Below are positions 1 through 8,008 of a DNA stretch of 64,000 bases, piece after piece. Where the stretch lies: positions 620,001-684,000 of the forward strand of contig NZ_JAARML010000001.1 in the NCBI RefSeq assembly GCF_011759375.1. Direction: 5' to 3'. Both the position numbers and the translations under genes were made by a program. Source of the DNA: Paraflavitalea devenefica. GTDB taxonomy: Bacteria > Bacteroidota > Bacteroidia > Chitinophagales > Chitinophagaceae. Numbering within the stretch: position 1 is the first letter of the stretch; every line of letters begins with the position of its first letter. The notes below the pieces were generated by a model. That model had not been told where the DNA came from. It made no database searches and worked only from the letters and a program-made list of their open reading frames with translations.

Positions 1-1208
1 GAAATCTTGTTCTTTGCATTGAGTTGAACACTCAAGCTTGCCAAGGCGCCAGCCAGTACATCCTGTGAATACCTGTCGTCATTATAAGCATAGTTCCTGC
101 TCACAGTTGTACCGCTGATATTATTACGCTGGTTCAGCATATCAATAAAACGGTTACTCTTATTATAAGTGATTCCAAAAATACCGCCCACCGTCTTATT
201 GAATAATTTGGTAGTAAACCCGCCATTGGCCTGGAAAGAAGCATTTAACGGCGCAGTAGCAGTAGAAGCAGTCCATACATTAGGCATCTTTTTGCCCATA
301 GCCGTTTTTTCCTCAGCACTCAATATATCAAAATTTGACTTGGTGGTATAACCAGGCGGTAAACCTCTTGTACCATCGTCAATACCCAGCCAATCCCATT
401 TTCCGCCCTTTGCTTTATAAAAATCCTTACCAATCGTTTGTGTATTAAACCCGGTTCCTACCTGTACGTTGAAAAAGCTTTGAGAAGGAATATCTTTTGT
501 ATTCACCTGGATCAGGCCACCAGCCCATTCGCCGGGATATTCAGGAACAAAGGCCTTATTAATAACAATATTATCAATCATCGCGGCCGGTATCAGGTCG
601 AAAGAGAAAGTCTTACGGTCGGGCTCTGTACTGGTAAGCAGGATGCCGTTCAGCATAGCCTGGTTATACCGGTCGGCCAGCCCCCTTACTACCAGGAACT
701 TTCCATCCTGCAAGCTGGCGCCGGGTGTTCTTTTCAGTACCTCACCGGTATTTCTGTCGGGCGAACGGCGGATCGTCTCAGCAGAAACCACAGAAGCTAC
801 AGTATTCGTATTCTTCTGGAAGGCGATCACAGAATTAACAGTCTCCAGGCGGGCAGGTGTACGGCGGCTGGTAACAGTAACCGTACTCAATTCAGCGCCG
901 CCTTTTTCCATAATTACAGACAGGTCATTCACCTGTCCGGCAGTGATCTCCACATCACTCACCACCTTGGCGGCATAACCAACTGCTGTAAAGGTTAACT
1001 CATATTTTTTATCAGTAGAAAGCGTAAGGGTGAAGCGACCCTCAACATCGGTAGTAGTACCTCCGGGGGCGCCGGTGATCTTGATAGATACACCCTGCAG
1101 GGGTTCATTCTTACTATTCAGGACTTTACCGGATACCTTTCCGGTCTGTGCAAAAGAAACAAGCGTTACTAATATTAAGGCAAACAGGAGGGAGTACTTT
1201 TTGCTCAC
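1..1208 (-). CDS. TonB-dependent receptor, N-terminal part (runs off window)
   Basis: Outer-membrane receptor of which about 402 N-terminal codons lie in the window; the rest continues past base 1. The only usable start is a GTG at 1208, because an in-frame TAG sits three codons upstream. A signal peptide (LILVTLVSFAQ) comes first. A carboxypeptidase-like regulatory domain follows at about residues 25-105 (GKVSGKVLNSKNEPLQGVSI), then a TonB plug domain (VVSAETIRRSPDRNTGEVLKR, VVRGLADRYN) and the beginning of the barrel. It is not a SusC glycan receptor, since no SusD partner or SusC signature is present. The phosphate genes next door and the 11-bp boxes in its promoter suggest a role in phosphate or organophosphate uptake; that substrate is inferred. 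Confidence 0.85.
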   Translation of the reverse strand, partial: MSKKYSLLFALILVTLVSFAQTGKVSGKVLNSKNEPLQGVSIKITGAPGGTTTDVEGRFTLTLSTDKKYELTFTAVGYAAKVVSDVEITAGQVNDLSVIMEKGGAELSTVTVTSRRTPARLETVNSVIAFQKNTNTVASVVSAETIRRSPDRNTGEVLKRTPGASLQDGKFLVVRGLADRYNQAMLNGILLTSTEPDRKTFSFDLIPAAMIDNIVINKAFVPEYPGEWAGGLIQVNTKDIPSQSFFNVQVGTGFNTQTIGKDFYKAKGGKWDWLGIDDGTRGLPPGYTTKSNFDILSAEEKTAMGKKMPNVWTASTATAPLNASFQANGGFTTKLFNKTVGGIFGITYNKSNRFIDMLNQRNNISGTTVSRNYAYNDDRYSQDVLAGALASLSVQLNAKNKI

Positions 1209-1230
1209 AACAGTCTATTTAATGTGCGGG

Positions 1231-1238
1231 CAAAAGTA
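1231..1238 (-). promoter_or_regulatory. -7 promoter element for the TonB receptor
   Basis: TACTTTTG on the minus strand matches the Bacteroidota -7 consensus TAnnTTTG and lies about 23 nt upstream of the GTG start at 1208. No clear -33 TTG is present; the space upstream is filled by 11-bp repeats, which suggests an activator-dependent promoter. Confidence 0.6.
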
Positions 1239-1248
1239 TCAGCGTCGC

Positions 1249-1348
1249 ATTACCGCCATATTACCGTAATGTTAAGGAATTATTAACTGCATCTTTTGGC
1301 AGCAGTAATGTTAAGCGAATGTTACCAGAATGTTTCCTTATTATTACC
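1249..1348. repeat. Two sets of four 11-bp direct repeats, Pho-box-like
   Basis: On the plus strand the hexamer (A/G)TTA(A/C)(C/G) recurs exactly every 11 bp: ATTACC 1249, ATTACC 1260, GTTAAG 1271, ATTAAC 1282. A second set follows after a phase break: GTTAAG 1310, GTTACC 1321, GTTTCC 1332, ATTACC 1343. PhoB-type response regulators bind 11-bp direct repeats as head-to-tail monomers. The array lies just upstream of the receptor's -7 element, and two boxes of the same sequence and spacing occur between the porin and DUF47 genes. The regulator's identity is inferred. Confidence 0.6.
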
Positions 1349-1416
1349 AATTCCGGAAATTCACAGTATTGGCCCTATAAAACGGGGCAACAAGCCAATG
1401 TCCCGGTCAAATTTTG

Positions 1417-2727
1417 TTAAAATCTGAATTGCAGCCGGCAGGTAAAAATATCAGCGTCCATATTGGATGCAAAATCAGGCAAAGCATTCTTTTCAGCCTT
1501 CACCACATCATACCACAACATCAATTTCAGGTGGTCATTAAAATAATAATTATACCCAAAGCTCCAGGTATCATAACGGAGGTTGGCAGCTGTAACATTA
1601 CTGCCGGCTCCCCCGATCTCACTGCCTTTTACAGCAGTATTCGGATCATACCAGTCATACTTCACACCTACCTGGTGCTTTTTGTTAACGATATGTTGCA
1701 GAAAATAAAAGAAAGCGCCGTCAAACTTCCTTATATAATAAGGAGCGGTCAGTAATAAACCAGGCGTTTCCGTTTCATTGGCAGTAGCCGTTTGTGTGCC
1801 CCACCAGTATTCACCCCGTAATTCGGTATTGCCCCAGGCATGTTTCAGCTTCCATTGCATATCTATCCCGCGGTATTCACGGGGCGCCTTACCGTAAAGG
1901 TTACCTTCCGAAGAATCTACCACAAACGCCTTCTGGCCATTGTGGCTATCCATATTATATACGTACTTCGTATTTTGAATAAACCCACCCTGCAGCAGCG
2001 AAACACCAGCCGATACCTGCAGCTTACCGGTAACAGGATAAGGCTTCAGGGAAAGGCGCCCGATAAGGTCCTTATAACTGTCATATTCATTGGGGCCTGT
2101 CAGTCCCTGGCCATTAAAAAAGCCCAGGTCCAGTTTCAGGTAGCGCCAGCCATTCGTTCTTCCCCGTGGCTCCAGGGAAACCATCGCCCCCAGGTCACGT
2201 TCACTTTTCATCAATATCTGCGACATGCGGCCCCTTTCCGGCGATTCCCGGTCAGATGACGAAACATTCACCTCATAGCCAAAAGGCCGGGCAAACATGC
2301 CGGTGGTCAGTGCAAACAAGCGCCATTTATTCTCAAAAAACCTGCCCCAGAAATCCCGGATGGCAACGCCGCGTTCCGTACCATCAAACTGGAACACAAA
2401 CTGGAGCGAAGGCTGGTCAAGCTCATTATAATGCACATAGTCAAAACGGATACGCCCCCGCCTGAGCATAAACCGGTCACGCGCATGGGTCGCAAAATCA
2501 CCTCCATTATAACTTTTCGCCCCCTCACGGCTTGCCGCCTGGTATTGAGGCTGCATATAGCCGCTGATATTGATCTGGTCAAACTTCTTATAAATAGAAA
2601 GTAACCCCTTGCCCATATGGGTAGTAGTGTCAATCATATCCATTAAAAACTGAGCAGCAACGAATTGTGACAGAAAAAGCAAAACCGCCAAAATCCCTGC
2701 CCGCCGGGTACTTAACAATAAATTCAT
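1417..2727 (-). CDS. Porin O/P family phosphate-selective porin
   Basis: Predicted outer-membrane porin of the OprO/OprP family (PF07396), 436 aa, forming an anion or phosphate channel. The ATG at 2727 gives a signal peptide (MNLLLSTRRAGILAVLL...VAAQ). The upstream ATG at 2748 lies inside the -7 promoter element and cannot be the start. Family features include the early strand FMLRRGRIRFDYVHY, then FQFDGTERGVAIRDFWGRF and the terminal strand ending DADIFTCRLQFRF, with a C-terminal Phe as usual for barrels. It is divergent from the DUF47-Pit operon and next to a TonB receptor, which fits a phosphate regulon. Which anion it prefers cannot be told from sequence. Confidence 0.85.
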   Translation of the reverse strand: MNLLLSTRRAGILAVLLFLSQFVAAQFLMDMIDTTTHMGKGLLSIYKKFDQINISGYMQPQYQAASREGAKSYNGGDFATHARDRFMLRRGRIRFDYVHYNELDQPSLQFVFQFDGTERGVAIRDFWGRFFENKWRLFALTTGMFARPFGYEVNVSSSDRESPERGRMSQILMKSERDLGAMVSLEPRGRTNGWRYLKLDLGFFNGQGLTGPNEYDSYKDLIGRLSLKPYPVTGKLQVSAGVSLLQGGFIQNTKYVYNMDSHNGQKAFVVDSSEGNLYGKAPREYRGIDMQWKLKHAWGNTELRGEYWWGTQTATANETETPGLLLTAPYYIRKFDGAFFYFLQHIVNKKHQVGVKYDWYDPNTAVKGSEIGGAGSNVTAANLRYDTWSFGYNYYFNDHLKLMLWYDVVKAEKNALPDFASNMDADIFTCRLQFRF

Positions 2728-2745
2728 ATATTCATAACATTCGTG

Positions 2746-2753
2746 CAAAGGTA
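2746..2753 (-). promoter_or_regulatory. -7 promoter element for the porin
   Basis: TACCTTTG on the minus strand, about 19 nt before the ATG at 2727. It places transcription start near 2739 and so excludes the longer start at 2748. Confidence 0.65.
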
Positions 2754-2774
2754 GTTTGGTAGAAAAAGGCTATT

Positions 2775-2791
2775 GTTAAGAAATTATTACC
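2775..2791. promoter_or_regulatory. Candidate shared Pho box between divergent phosphate genes
   Basis: GTTAAG at 2775 and ATTACC at 2786 are exactly 11 bp apart and repeat the hexamers of the array at 1249-1348. They lie about 20-40 bp upstream of the -7 elements of both the porin (minus) and DUF47-Pit (plus), where a PhoB-like activator could serve both. Binding is inferred. Confidence 0.45.
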
Positions 2792-2826
2792 AATTTACCC
2801 CATCTATAACAACAGGCTATTAGTTC

Positions 2827-2834
2827 TATTTTTG
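2827..2834 (+). promoter_or_regulatory. -7 promoter element for DUF47-Pit
   Basis: TATTTTTG matches TAnnTTTG, 20 bases upstream of the ATG at 2855. No good -33 element is visible. Confidence 0.6.
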
Positions 2835-2854
2835 CCAGCAAATTACAATGAGAT

Positions 2855-3502
2855 ATGGGTTTGAACTCTATCATGAAGATTTTCATGCCGAAAGACAAGA
2901 TCTTCTATTCACTGTTTGAACAGGTGGCTGTAACAGTGGCAGCTATGGGCAGGTTGATGAAAGATGTGGTAACAGAGCCGGATTATGACAAACGGGCTGC
3001 CCTCATTGCCCAGATCGAGGACATGGAGCATGTGAATGACGACTATACCCATAAGATCTTCACTGAATTGGGCCGCAACTTCATCACCCCCTTCGACCGG
3101 GAAGACATCCACTACCTCGCTACCGCCCTCGATGATATTGCCGATTATATCTTCGCTTCCGCCAAAAAGATCAACTTCTATAAAGTAAACCCCAACGATC
3201 AGGGCATCCAGAAAATGGCCGACCTGATTGAACAAGGGTCCGAACAGATCAAAAACGCCGTATTTGAGCTGCGTAACATGCGCAACATGCGGGCCATCAC
3301 CGATGCCCTGGTAAAGGTAAACAGCATTGAAAATCAGGCAGATGACATCTTCGACATGAGTATTGACCGGCTGTTTGAAACAGAGCCGGATGCCAAAGAG
3401 GTCATCAAAAAAAGAGAGATCTACCAGGTTATGGAAATCGTAACCGATAAGTGTGAAGATGCAGGCAACGTGATCGAGTCCATCATCATTAAATACGCTT
3501 AA
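2855..3502 (+). CDS. DUF47 family PhoU-like protein, Pit accessory
   Basis: All-helical cytoplasmic protein, 215 aa, of the DUF47/PhoU_div family (PF01865). It shows the E/DxxxD metal-binding helices typical of PhoU folds (IAQIEDMEHVNDDYTHKIF, YLATALDDIADYIF, KVNSIENQADDIFDM). It is encoded 6 bp before the Pit permease. In many bacteria DUF47-Pit pairs form a two-gene phosphate uptake unit in which DUF47 is thought to control the permease. No signal peptide or membrane segment is seen. The family is certain; the exact regulatory action is not established. Confidence 0.9.
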   Translation: MGLNSIMKIFMPKDKIFYSLFEQVAVTVAAMGRLMKDVVTEPDYDKRAALIAQIEDMEHVNDDYTHKIFTELGRNFITPFDREDIHYLATALDDIADYIFASAKKINFYKVNPNDQGIQKMADLIEQGSEQIKNAVFELRNMRNMRAITDALVKVNSIENQADDIFDMSIDRLFETEPDAKEVIKKREIYQVMEIVTDKCEDAGNVIESIIIKYA

Positions 3503-3508
3503 CCGTTT

Positions 3509-4525
3509 ATGACTTTCCTGGTTGTTATCATCATACTGGCCCTTGCTTTTGACTATATTAATGGTTTTCACGACGCCGCCAACTCCATCGCCACTATCGT
3601 TTCTACCAAAGTACTGACCCCTTTTCAAGCCGTGGTCTGGGCAGCCGTCTTCAACTTTGCAGCTTTTTTCATTGCCAAATACTGGATTGGTGAATTTAAG
3701 ATCGGTATGTCTTTCGCCAAATCCATCAACTCCCATTTCATTACCCTGCCCGTTATCTTTTCCGCACTGGTGGCCGCCATTGCCTGGAACCTCCTCACCT
3801 GGTGGTTTGGTATCCCTTCTTCTTCATCCCACACCCTGCTGGGAGGTTTCATGGGCGCCGCCCTGGCCCATGTAGGAGGCTTATCACAGGGAGGGTTCGA
3901 TGTCATTAACTATAGTGTCGTAGTTCCTATTTTCCTCTTCATATTCGGCGCCCCGCTCATCGGTATGCTGGTCGCCCTGATCATTACCCTTATCATTGTC
4001 AACCTTTGCCGCCGGGCCAATCCCTATAAAGCAGACAGTTGGTTCCGCAGGTTGCAGTTGGTATCATCCGCCTTATTCAGCCTGGGGCACGGTAGCAATG
4101 ATGCCCAGAAAGTATTGGGATTGATTGCAGCCGCCATGGTGGCCAATGGCAACCTGGATAGTGTAAAAAATGTGCCCGACTGGGTGCCACTGGCCTGTTT
4201 TACCGCTATCGCATTTGGCACCATGAGCGGCGGTTGGAAGATCGTTAAAACCATGGGGTCCCGGATCACCAAAGTGACCCCCCTGGAAGGCGTTGCTGCA
4301 GAAACGGCCGGCGCTGCCACCCTTTTCCTGACCGAACACCTCGCCATACCAGTAAGTACCACACATACCATTGCCGGAGCCATCATGGGCGTAGGGGCCA
4401 CCAAACGCTTATCGGCCGTTCGTTGGGGGGTTACCATCAACCTCCTGTGGGCCTGGATACTCACCATTCCCGTTAGCGCACTGTTGGCTGCAATAGTATA
4501 CTACATTGTAAAGCTGTTTATATAA
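3509..4525 (+). CDS. pit: Pit family inorganic phosphate permease
   Basis: Inner-membrane secondary phosphate transporter (PiT, PF01384), 338 aa and largely hydrophobic. Both inverted-repeat signatures are present: DYINGFHDAANSIATIVST near residue 15 and GHGSNDAQKVLGLIAAA near residue 193, the second flanked by a conserved SSSHTLLGGFMGAALAH earlier and PVSTTHTIAGAIMGVG later. Members symport phosphate, often as a metal-phosphate complex, with H+ or Na+. It is translated as a unit with DUF47 upstream. The length is short compared with E. coli PitA because the central cytoplasmic loop is reduced, as is usual in DUF47-linked forms. Confidence 0.93.
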   Translation: MTFLVVIIILALAFDYINGFHDAANSIATIVSTKVLTPFQAVVWAAVFNFAAFFIAKYWIGEFKIGMSFAKSINSHFITLPVIFSALVAAIAWNLLTWWFGIPSSSSHTLLGGFMGAALAHVGGLSQGGFDVINYSVVVPIFLFIFGAPLIGMLVALIITLIIVNLCRRANPYKADSWFRRLQLVSSALFSLGHGSNDAQKVLGLIAAAMVANGNLDSVKNVPDWVPLACFTAIAFGTMSGGWKIVKTMGSRITKVTPLEGVAAETAGAATLFLTEHLAIPVSTTHTIAGAIMGVGATKRLSAVRWGVTINLLWAWILTIPVSALLAAIVYYIVKLFI

Positions 4526-4647
4526 AGGTCAGCAAGGTCCCAGGCCTTATTACAGGATAACCAGGACATTCCAAAGTGCGGAATCATTAGAAATTTTGCT
4601 ATTTTGGCAAATAATCAATGATTTTTGCGCACTAATAAAAACAACAG

Positions 4648-5520
4648 ATGAAAGGAATTATACTGGCGGGCGGCTCCGGAACACGGTTACATCCCATTAC
4701 CTACGCCATCAGCAAACAGATCATGCCTATTTACGACAAGCCCATGATCTATTACCCTTTATCCACCCTCATGCTGGCCGGTATCCGGGAAATCCTCATC
4801 ATCTCTACCCCCTACGACCTGCCGCAATTTGAGCGGCTGCTGGGCGATGGCTCCAAACTGGGGCTAAAATTCACCTATGCCGAACAGGCTGTTCCCAATG
4901 GACTGGCACAGGCTTTTGTGATCGGGGCCGATTTCATCGGAAAAGACAATGTGGCGCTGGTACTGGGCGATAACATCTTCTATGGCGCCGGCCTGGGCGA
5001 ACAACTGGAAAAAAATACCAGTCCCGATGGCGGTATTGTATATGCCTATCATGTAAGCGATCCTGAACGATATGGAGTAGTGGAATTCGATAAAAACAAG
5101 CAAGTCATCTCCATTGAAGAAAAACCTGCCAGCCCCAAAAGCAACTATGCAGTACCCGGTTTATACTTCTACGATAATGAAGTAGTGAAAATTGCCAGGG
5201 AGCTGCAACCAAGTCCAAGAGGTGAATATGAGATCACAGACGTTAATAAAGAATACCTCCGCAGGAAAAAACTGACAGTGTCCATCCTGGACCGCGGCAC
5301 AGCCTGGCTCGATACCGGCACCTTTGATTCCCTCATGCAGGCATCCCAATTTGTACAGGTCATAGAACAACGGCAAGGCATCAAAATAGCCTGTATTGAA
5401 GAAATTGCTTATAAGAAAGGATTTATAGCCAGGGAACAATTGGAAAAAATGGCGCAGCCATTATTGAAAAGCGGCTATGGGCAATACCTTATGAATCTGC
5501 TCAAAGAGAAAAGTGAATAA
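4648..5520 (+). CDS. rfbA: Glucose-1-phosphate thymidylyltransferase
   Basis: Makes dTDP-glucose from dTTP and glucose-1-phosphate, the first step to dTDP-L-rhamnose and related sugars (RmlA/RfbA). The 290 aa are full length for the family. Visible motifs are the nucleotide-binding [13 protein letters not shown] at residues 6-18, the early [17 protein letters not shown], and [10 protein letters not shown] with the metal-binding Asp near residue 111. The partners rfbB, rfbC and rfbD are absent here, so they must lie elsewhere. The next gene is galE, so the two together may supply cell-surface sugar nucleotides. No clear terminator follows. Confidence 0.93.
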   Translation: MKGIILAGGSGTRLHPITYAISKQIMPIYDKPMIYYPLSTLMLAGIREILIISTPYDLPQFERLLGDGSKLGLKFTYAEQAVPNGLAQAFVIGADFIGKDNVALVLGDNIFYGAGLGEQLEKNTSPDGGIVYAYHVSDPERYGVVEFDKNKQVISIEEKPASPKSNYAVPGLYFYDNEVVKIARELQPSPRGEYEITDVNKEYLRRKKLTVSILDRGTAWLDTGTFDSLMQASQFVQVIEQRQGIKIACIEEIAYKKGFIAREQLEKMAQPLLKSGYGQYLMNLLKEKSE

Positions 5521-5726
5521 CAAATACACCGCATGAAAACGATTGTCTGCGATTTCAAGTGAAACTTGCGTCCGTATTTTCCACGATAAATCTTAATTTG
5601 CAATCAATATTCACTTCCTGAGAAACAATACCGTACCCCGACAGGATTTTGATATAATTATTTAGAAAACACATTGTCAACCTGGTCTTTGAGTATTTCA
5701 GGGCACCATTTACTATTCACCATAAA

Positions 5727-6782
5727 ATGAGCAAAATTCTTGTTACCGGCGGATGTGGCTATATCGGCTCGCACACCATAGTGGACCTGGTAGAAAACGG
5801 ATATGATGTTATTTCAGTAGACAATAACGCACGTTCCTCCCCCCGCATTTTTGAAGGCATCGAAAAGATCACCGGCAAAAAGATCAAAAACTATAAAGTA
5901 GATCTGTGCAATTTCGACGACACCTTTGCTATTTTTCAGGAAAACGAAGACATTGCCGGCATTATCCATTTTGCCGCCTACAAAGCAGTAGGCGAATCAG
6001 TGGAGCAGCCCCTCATGTACTTTGAGAACAACCTTGTATCGCTCATCAACCTGCTGAAATGTGTGCAGGAATTCAATATACCACACTTTGTATTTTCCTC
6101 TTCCTGCACTGTGTATGGCAATCCCGATAAAATACCAGTCACGGAAAATACGCCGCCCAAACCTGCCGAATCGCCGTATGGCTATACCAAGCAAATGGGT
6201 GAGCAGATCATCAATGAATTTTCCAAAGCCAACCCGTCGCAATGCGTCTTATTGCGCTACTTCAATCCGGTAGGCGCTCATCCTTCCATCCTGATAGGAG
6301 AGTTACCCATCGGTAAACCGGCCAACCTCGTGCCCGCCATCACACAAACTGCTATTGGCAAACTGCCGCTCATGCAGGTATATGGTGATGACTATGATAC
6401 CAGGGATGGCTCCTGTGTACGGGATTACATCCATGTAAGTGATATTGCACATGCCCACACCCTGGCCATAAAATACCTGGCAGATGGTAAGAGCACCAAG
6501 CGTTGTGAAGTATTCAACCTGGGCAGTGGCAATGGCTTCACGGTACTGGAAGCCATCAAAACCTTCGAGAAAGTAAGTGGGGTACACCTCAACTACGTAA
6601 TAGGCCCCCGCCGCCCGGGCGATGTAATAGCCATCTATGCCAACAATGACTTTGCTGTGAAAACATTGGGCTGGAAGCTTAAATATTCACTGGAAGACAT
6701 GATGCTCACTGCCTGGAAATGGGAACAACGCCTCAAAACAGATGAAAAATTCTACCAGAGCAAGCCAGCAGACCTGAATTAG
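5727..6782 (+). CDS. galE: UDP-glucose 4-epimerase
   Basis: Interconverts UDP-glucose and UDP-galactose through an NAD+ intermediate (extended short-chain dehydrogenase). The 351 aa match GalE length. The N-terminal Rossmann motif TGGCGYIGSH (residues 8-17), the catalytic FSSSCTVYGNP segment and the YGYTK catalytic Tyr-Lys pair are intact; the conserved LRYFNPVGAHP and RPGDV segments follow. About 200 nt of AT-rich sequence separates it from rfbA, so it probably has its own promoter. One candidate is a TTAATTTGCA element near 5592, far from the start. Nothing else is seen in that spacer. Confidence 0.93.
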   Translation: MSKILVTGGCGYIGSHTIVDLVENGYDVISVDNNARSSPRIFEGIEKITGKKIKNYKVDLCNFDDTFAIFQENEDIAGIIHFAAYKAVGESVEQPLMYFENNLVSLINLLKCVQEFNIPHFVFSSSCTVYGNPDKIPVTENTPPKPAESPYGYTKQMGEQIINEFSKANPSQCVLLRYFNPVGAHPSILIGELPIGKPANLVPAITQTAIGKLPLMQVYGDDYDTRDGSCVRDYIHVSDIAHAHTLAIKYLADGKSTKRCEVFNLGSGNGFTVLEAIKTFEKVSGVHLNYVIGPRRPGDVIAIYANNDFAVKTLGWKLKYSLEDMMLTAWKWEQRLKTDEKFYQSKPADLN

Positions 6783-6856
6783 TGCAGTCTGGATGACCCT
6801 CAGGTCATTAGTCCATAAGTCCGCAAAAAGCTATACAAACAAAAAACTTCCGGGCT

Positions 6857-6891
6857 TTCCGACTTCTGACCTCCGACTTCAGACTTCTGAC
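6857..6891 (+). repeat. Five degenerate heptamer repeats (TTCNGAC)
   Basis: Successive 7-mers TTCCGAC, TTCTGAC, CTCCGAC, TTCAGAC, TTCTGAC run without gaps and end two bases before the -7 element of the transketolase gene. They occupy the space where the -33 element would be. Confidence 0.7.
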
Positions 6892-6892
6892 T

Positions 6893-6900
6893 TATATTTG
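6893..6900 (+). promoter_or_regulatory. -7 promoter element for the transketolase subunit
   Basis: TATATTTG followed by CACC is a strong match to the Bacteroidota -7 element. With the ATG at 6919 it leaves a leader of about 12 nt, and it rules out a start at 6793. Confidence 0.65.
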
Positions 6901-6918
6901 CACCACCAAATTTTGACC

Positions 6919-7872
6919 ATGCTGAAAGAGATACAGCCCACCGGGCAAAAAGATACAAGAAGCGGCTTTGGCGATGGTATAGCAGAAGCTGCCCGCAAAA
7001 ATTCCAACGTCGTTGCTTTAACAGCCGATCTGGCCGGTTCCTTAAAACTCAATCAATTCATCAAAGAATTTCCGGAACGCTTTATCCAGTGCGGTATTGC
7101 AGAAGCCAACATGATCGGTATAGCAGCCGGATTGACCATTGGCGGTAAAATTCCTTATACGACCACCTTTGCCAACTTTTCTACCGGCCGTGTATATGAT
7201 CAGATTCGTCAGTCAGTAGCCTATTCCGGCAAAAATGTAAAGATCTGTGCTTCTCACGCTGGCTTAACGCTGGGCGAAGACGGCGCTACACACCAGATAC
7301 TGGAAGACATTGGCATGATGAAAATGCTGCCAGGTATGACAGTGATCGTGCCTTGCGACTACAACCAGACCAAAGCTGCCACATTAGCGATAGCCGACTA
7401 CCAGGGACCTGTTTACCTGCGTTTTGGTCGCCCGGTATGGCCTATATTCACCAAAGTGGAAGACTTTGTAATTGGTAAAGCGCAGGTATTCTCAGAAGGA
7501 ACTGACGTTTCCATCTTTGCCTGCGGTCACATGGTATGGAAAGCCATTGAAGCAGGTGTCATCCTCCAGGAAAAAGGCATCAGTGTGGAAGTCATCAACA
7601 TCCACACCATTAAACCCCTGGATACCGAAGCGGTACTTAAATCCATCACCAAAACCAAATGCGCGGTAACAGTAGAAGAGCACAACGTGCTGGGAGGTTT
7701 GGGTGATTCCATTGCACAGGTTGCAGCCCGCCACCTGCCTATTCCTATCGAATACATCGGCACCAACGATACCTTCGGCGAAAGTGGCACCCCCACGCAA
7801 TTGCTGGAGAAATATGGCTTGTCTACACCACACATCATAGCCGCCGCCGAAAAAGTAATGAAGAGAAAATAA
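6919..7872 (+). CDS. Transketolase, C-terminal subunit
   Basis: A 317-aa protein covering only the pyrimidine-binding and C-terminal domains of transketolase, as found in organisms with split transketolases. The start MLKEIQPTGQKDTRSGFGDG is set by the promoter at 6893; the open frame extends upstream to 6793 but crosses that promoter and a repeat array. Conserved features are RFIQCGIAEANMIGIAAGLT (the Glu that activates thiamine diphosphate), SHAGLTLGEDGATHQ and the C-terminal HTIKPLD and VEEHNVLGGLGD. The matching N-terminal subunit, which binds the diphosphate end of the cofactor, is not adjacent on either side. That is unusual, since the halves are normally neighbours. Confidence 0.88.
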   Translation: MLKEIQPTGQKDTRSGFGDGIAEAARKNSNVVALTADLAGSLKLNQFIKEFPERFIQCGIAEANMIGIAAGLTIGGKIPYTTTFANFSTGRVYDQIRQSVAYSGKNVKICASHAGLTLGEDGATHQILEDIGMMKMLPGMTVIVPCDYNQTKAATLAIADYQGPVYLRFGRPVWPIFTKVEDFVIGKAQVFSEGTDVSIFACGHMVWKAIEAGVILQEKGISVEVINIHTIKPLDTEAVLKSITKTKCAVTVEEHNVLGGLGDSIAQVAARHLPIPIEYIGTNDTFGESGTPTQLLEKYGLSTPHIIAAAEKVMKRK

Positions 7873-7894
7873 TATAGTACTGTGTCTATAGCAC

Positions 7895-7930
7895 AAGGGG
7901 TTAGCGCTGCTAACCCCTTTTATTTTTTAT
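7895..7930 (+). terminator. Intrinsic terminator of the transketolase gene
   Basis: Arms AAGGGGTTAGC (7895-7905) and GCTAACCCCTT (7909-7919) pair perfectly around a 3-nt loop and are followed by a T-rich tail (TTATTTTTTAT). It lies 22 nt after the stop codon. Confidence 0.9.
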
Positions 7931-7950
7931 TTGCAAACGTTTCTTTCGCT

Positions 7951-7974
7951 CTGCGAGGGCTTGTAGCCTCGCAG
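7951..7974. repeat. REP-like palindrome, family 1, copy A
   Basis: CTGCGAGG pairs with CCTCGCAG around GCTTGTAG. The layout matches the palindrome at 18480-18502 (consensus CTGCGRGRCTTGYAGYCYCG plus CAG). A second small palindrome, GTAGCC-TTT-GGCTAC, follows at 7984-7998. Both lie downstream of the tryptophan dioxygenase stop codon and could slow RNA decay or terminate transcription on the minus strand. Confidence 0.55.
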
Positions 7975-8008
7975 TTTTATTTCGTAGCCTTTGGCTACTC
8001 TGTGCCAC

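Noticed and set aside
438..998. 186-aa plus-strand frame in the first kilobase
   Set aside because: The minus strand encodes a clear TonB receptor plug in this stretch, so this is its shadow.
2909..3736. 275-aa open frame on the minus strand opposite DUF47 and pit
   Set aside because: It mirrors two certain genes, has no recognisable domain, and its composition is that of an antisense shadow.
5521..5726. Possible small gene between rfbA and galE
   Set aside because: The only ATG frames close within about ten codons; the stretch looks like promoter sequence only.
7984..7998. GTAGCC-TTT-GGCTAC hairpin considered as terminator for tryptophan dioxygenase
   Set aside because: The stem is only 6 bp and has no T-run on the minus strand; recorded only as part of the palindrome region.
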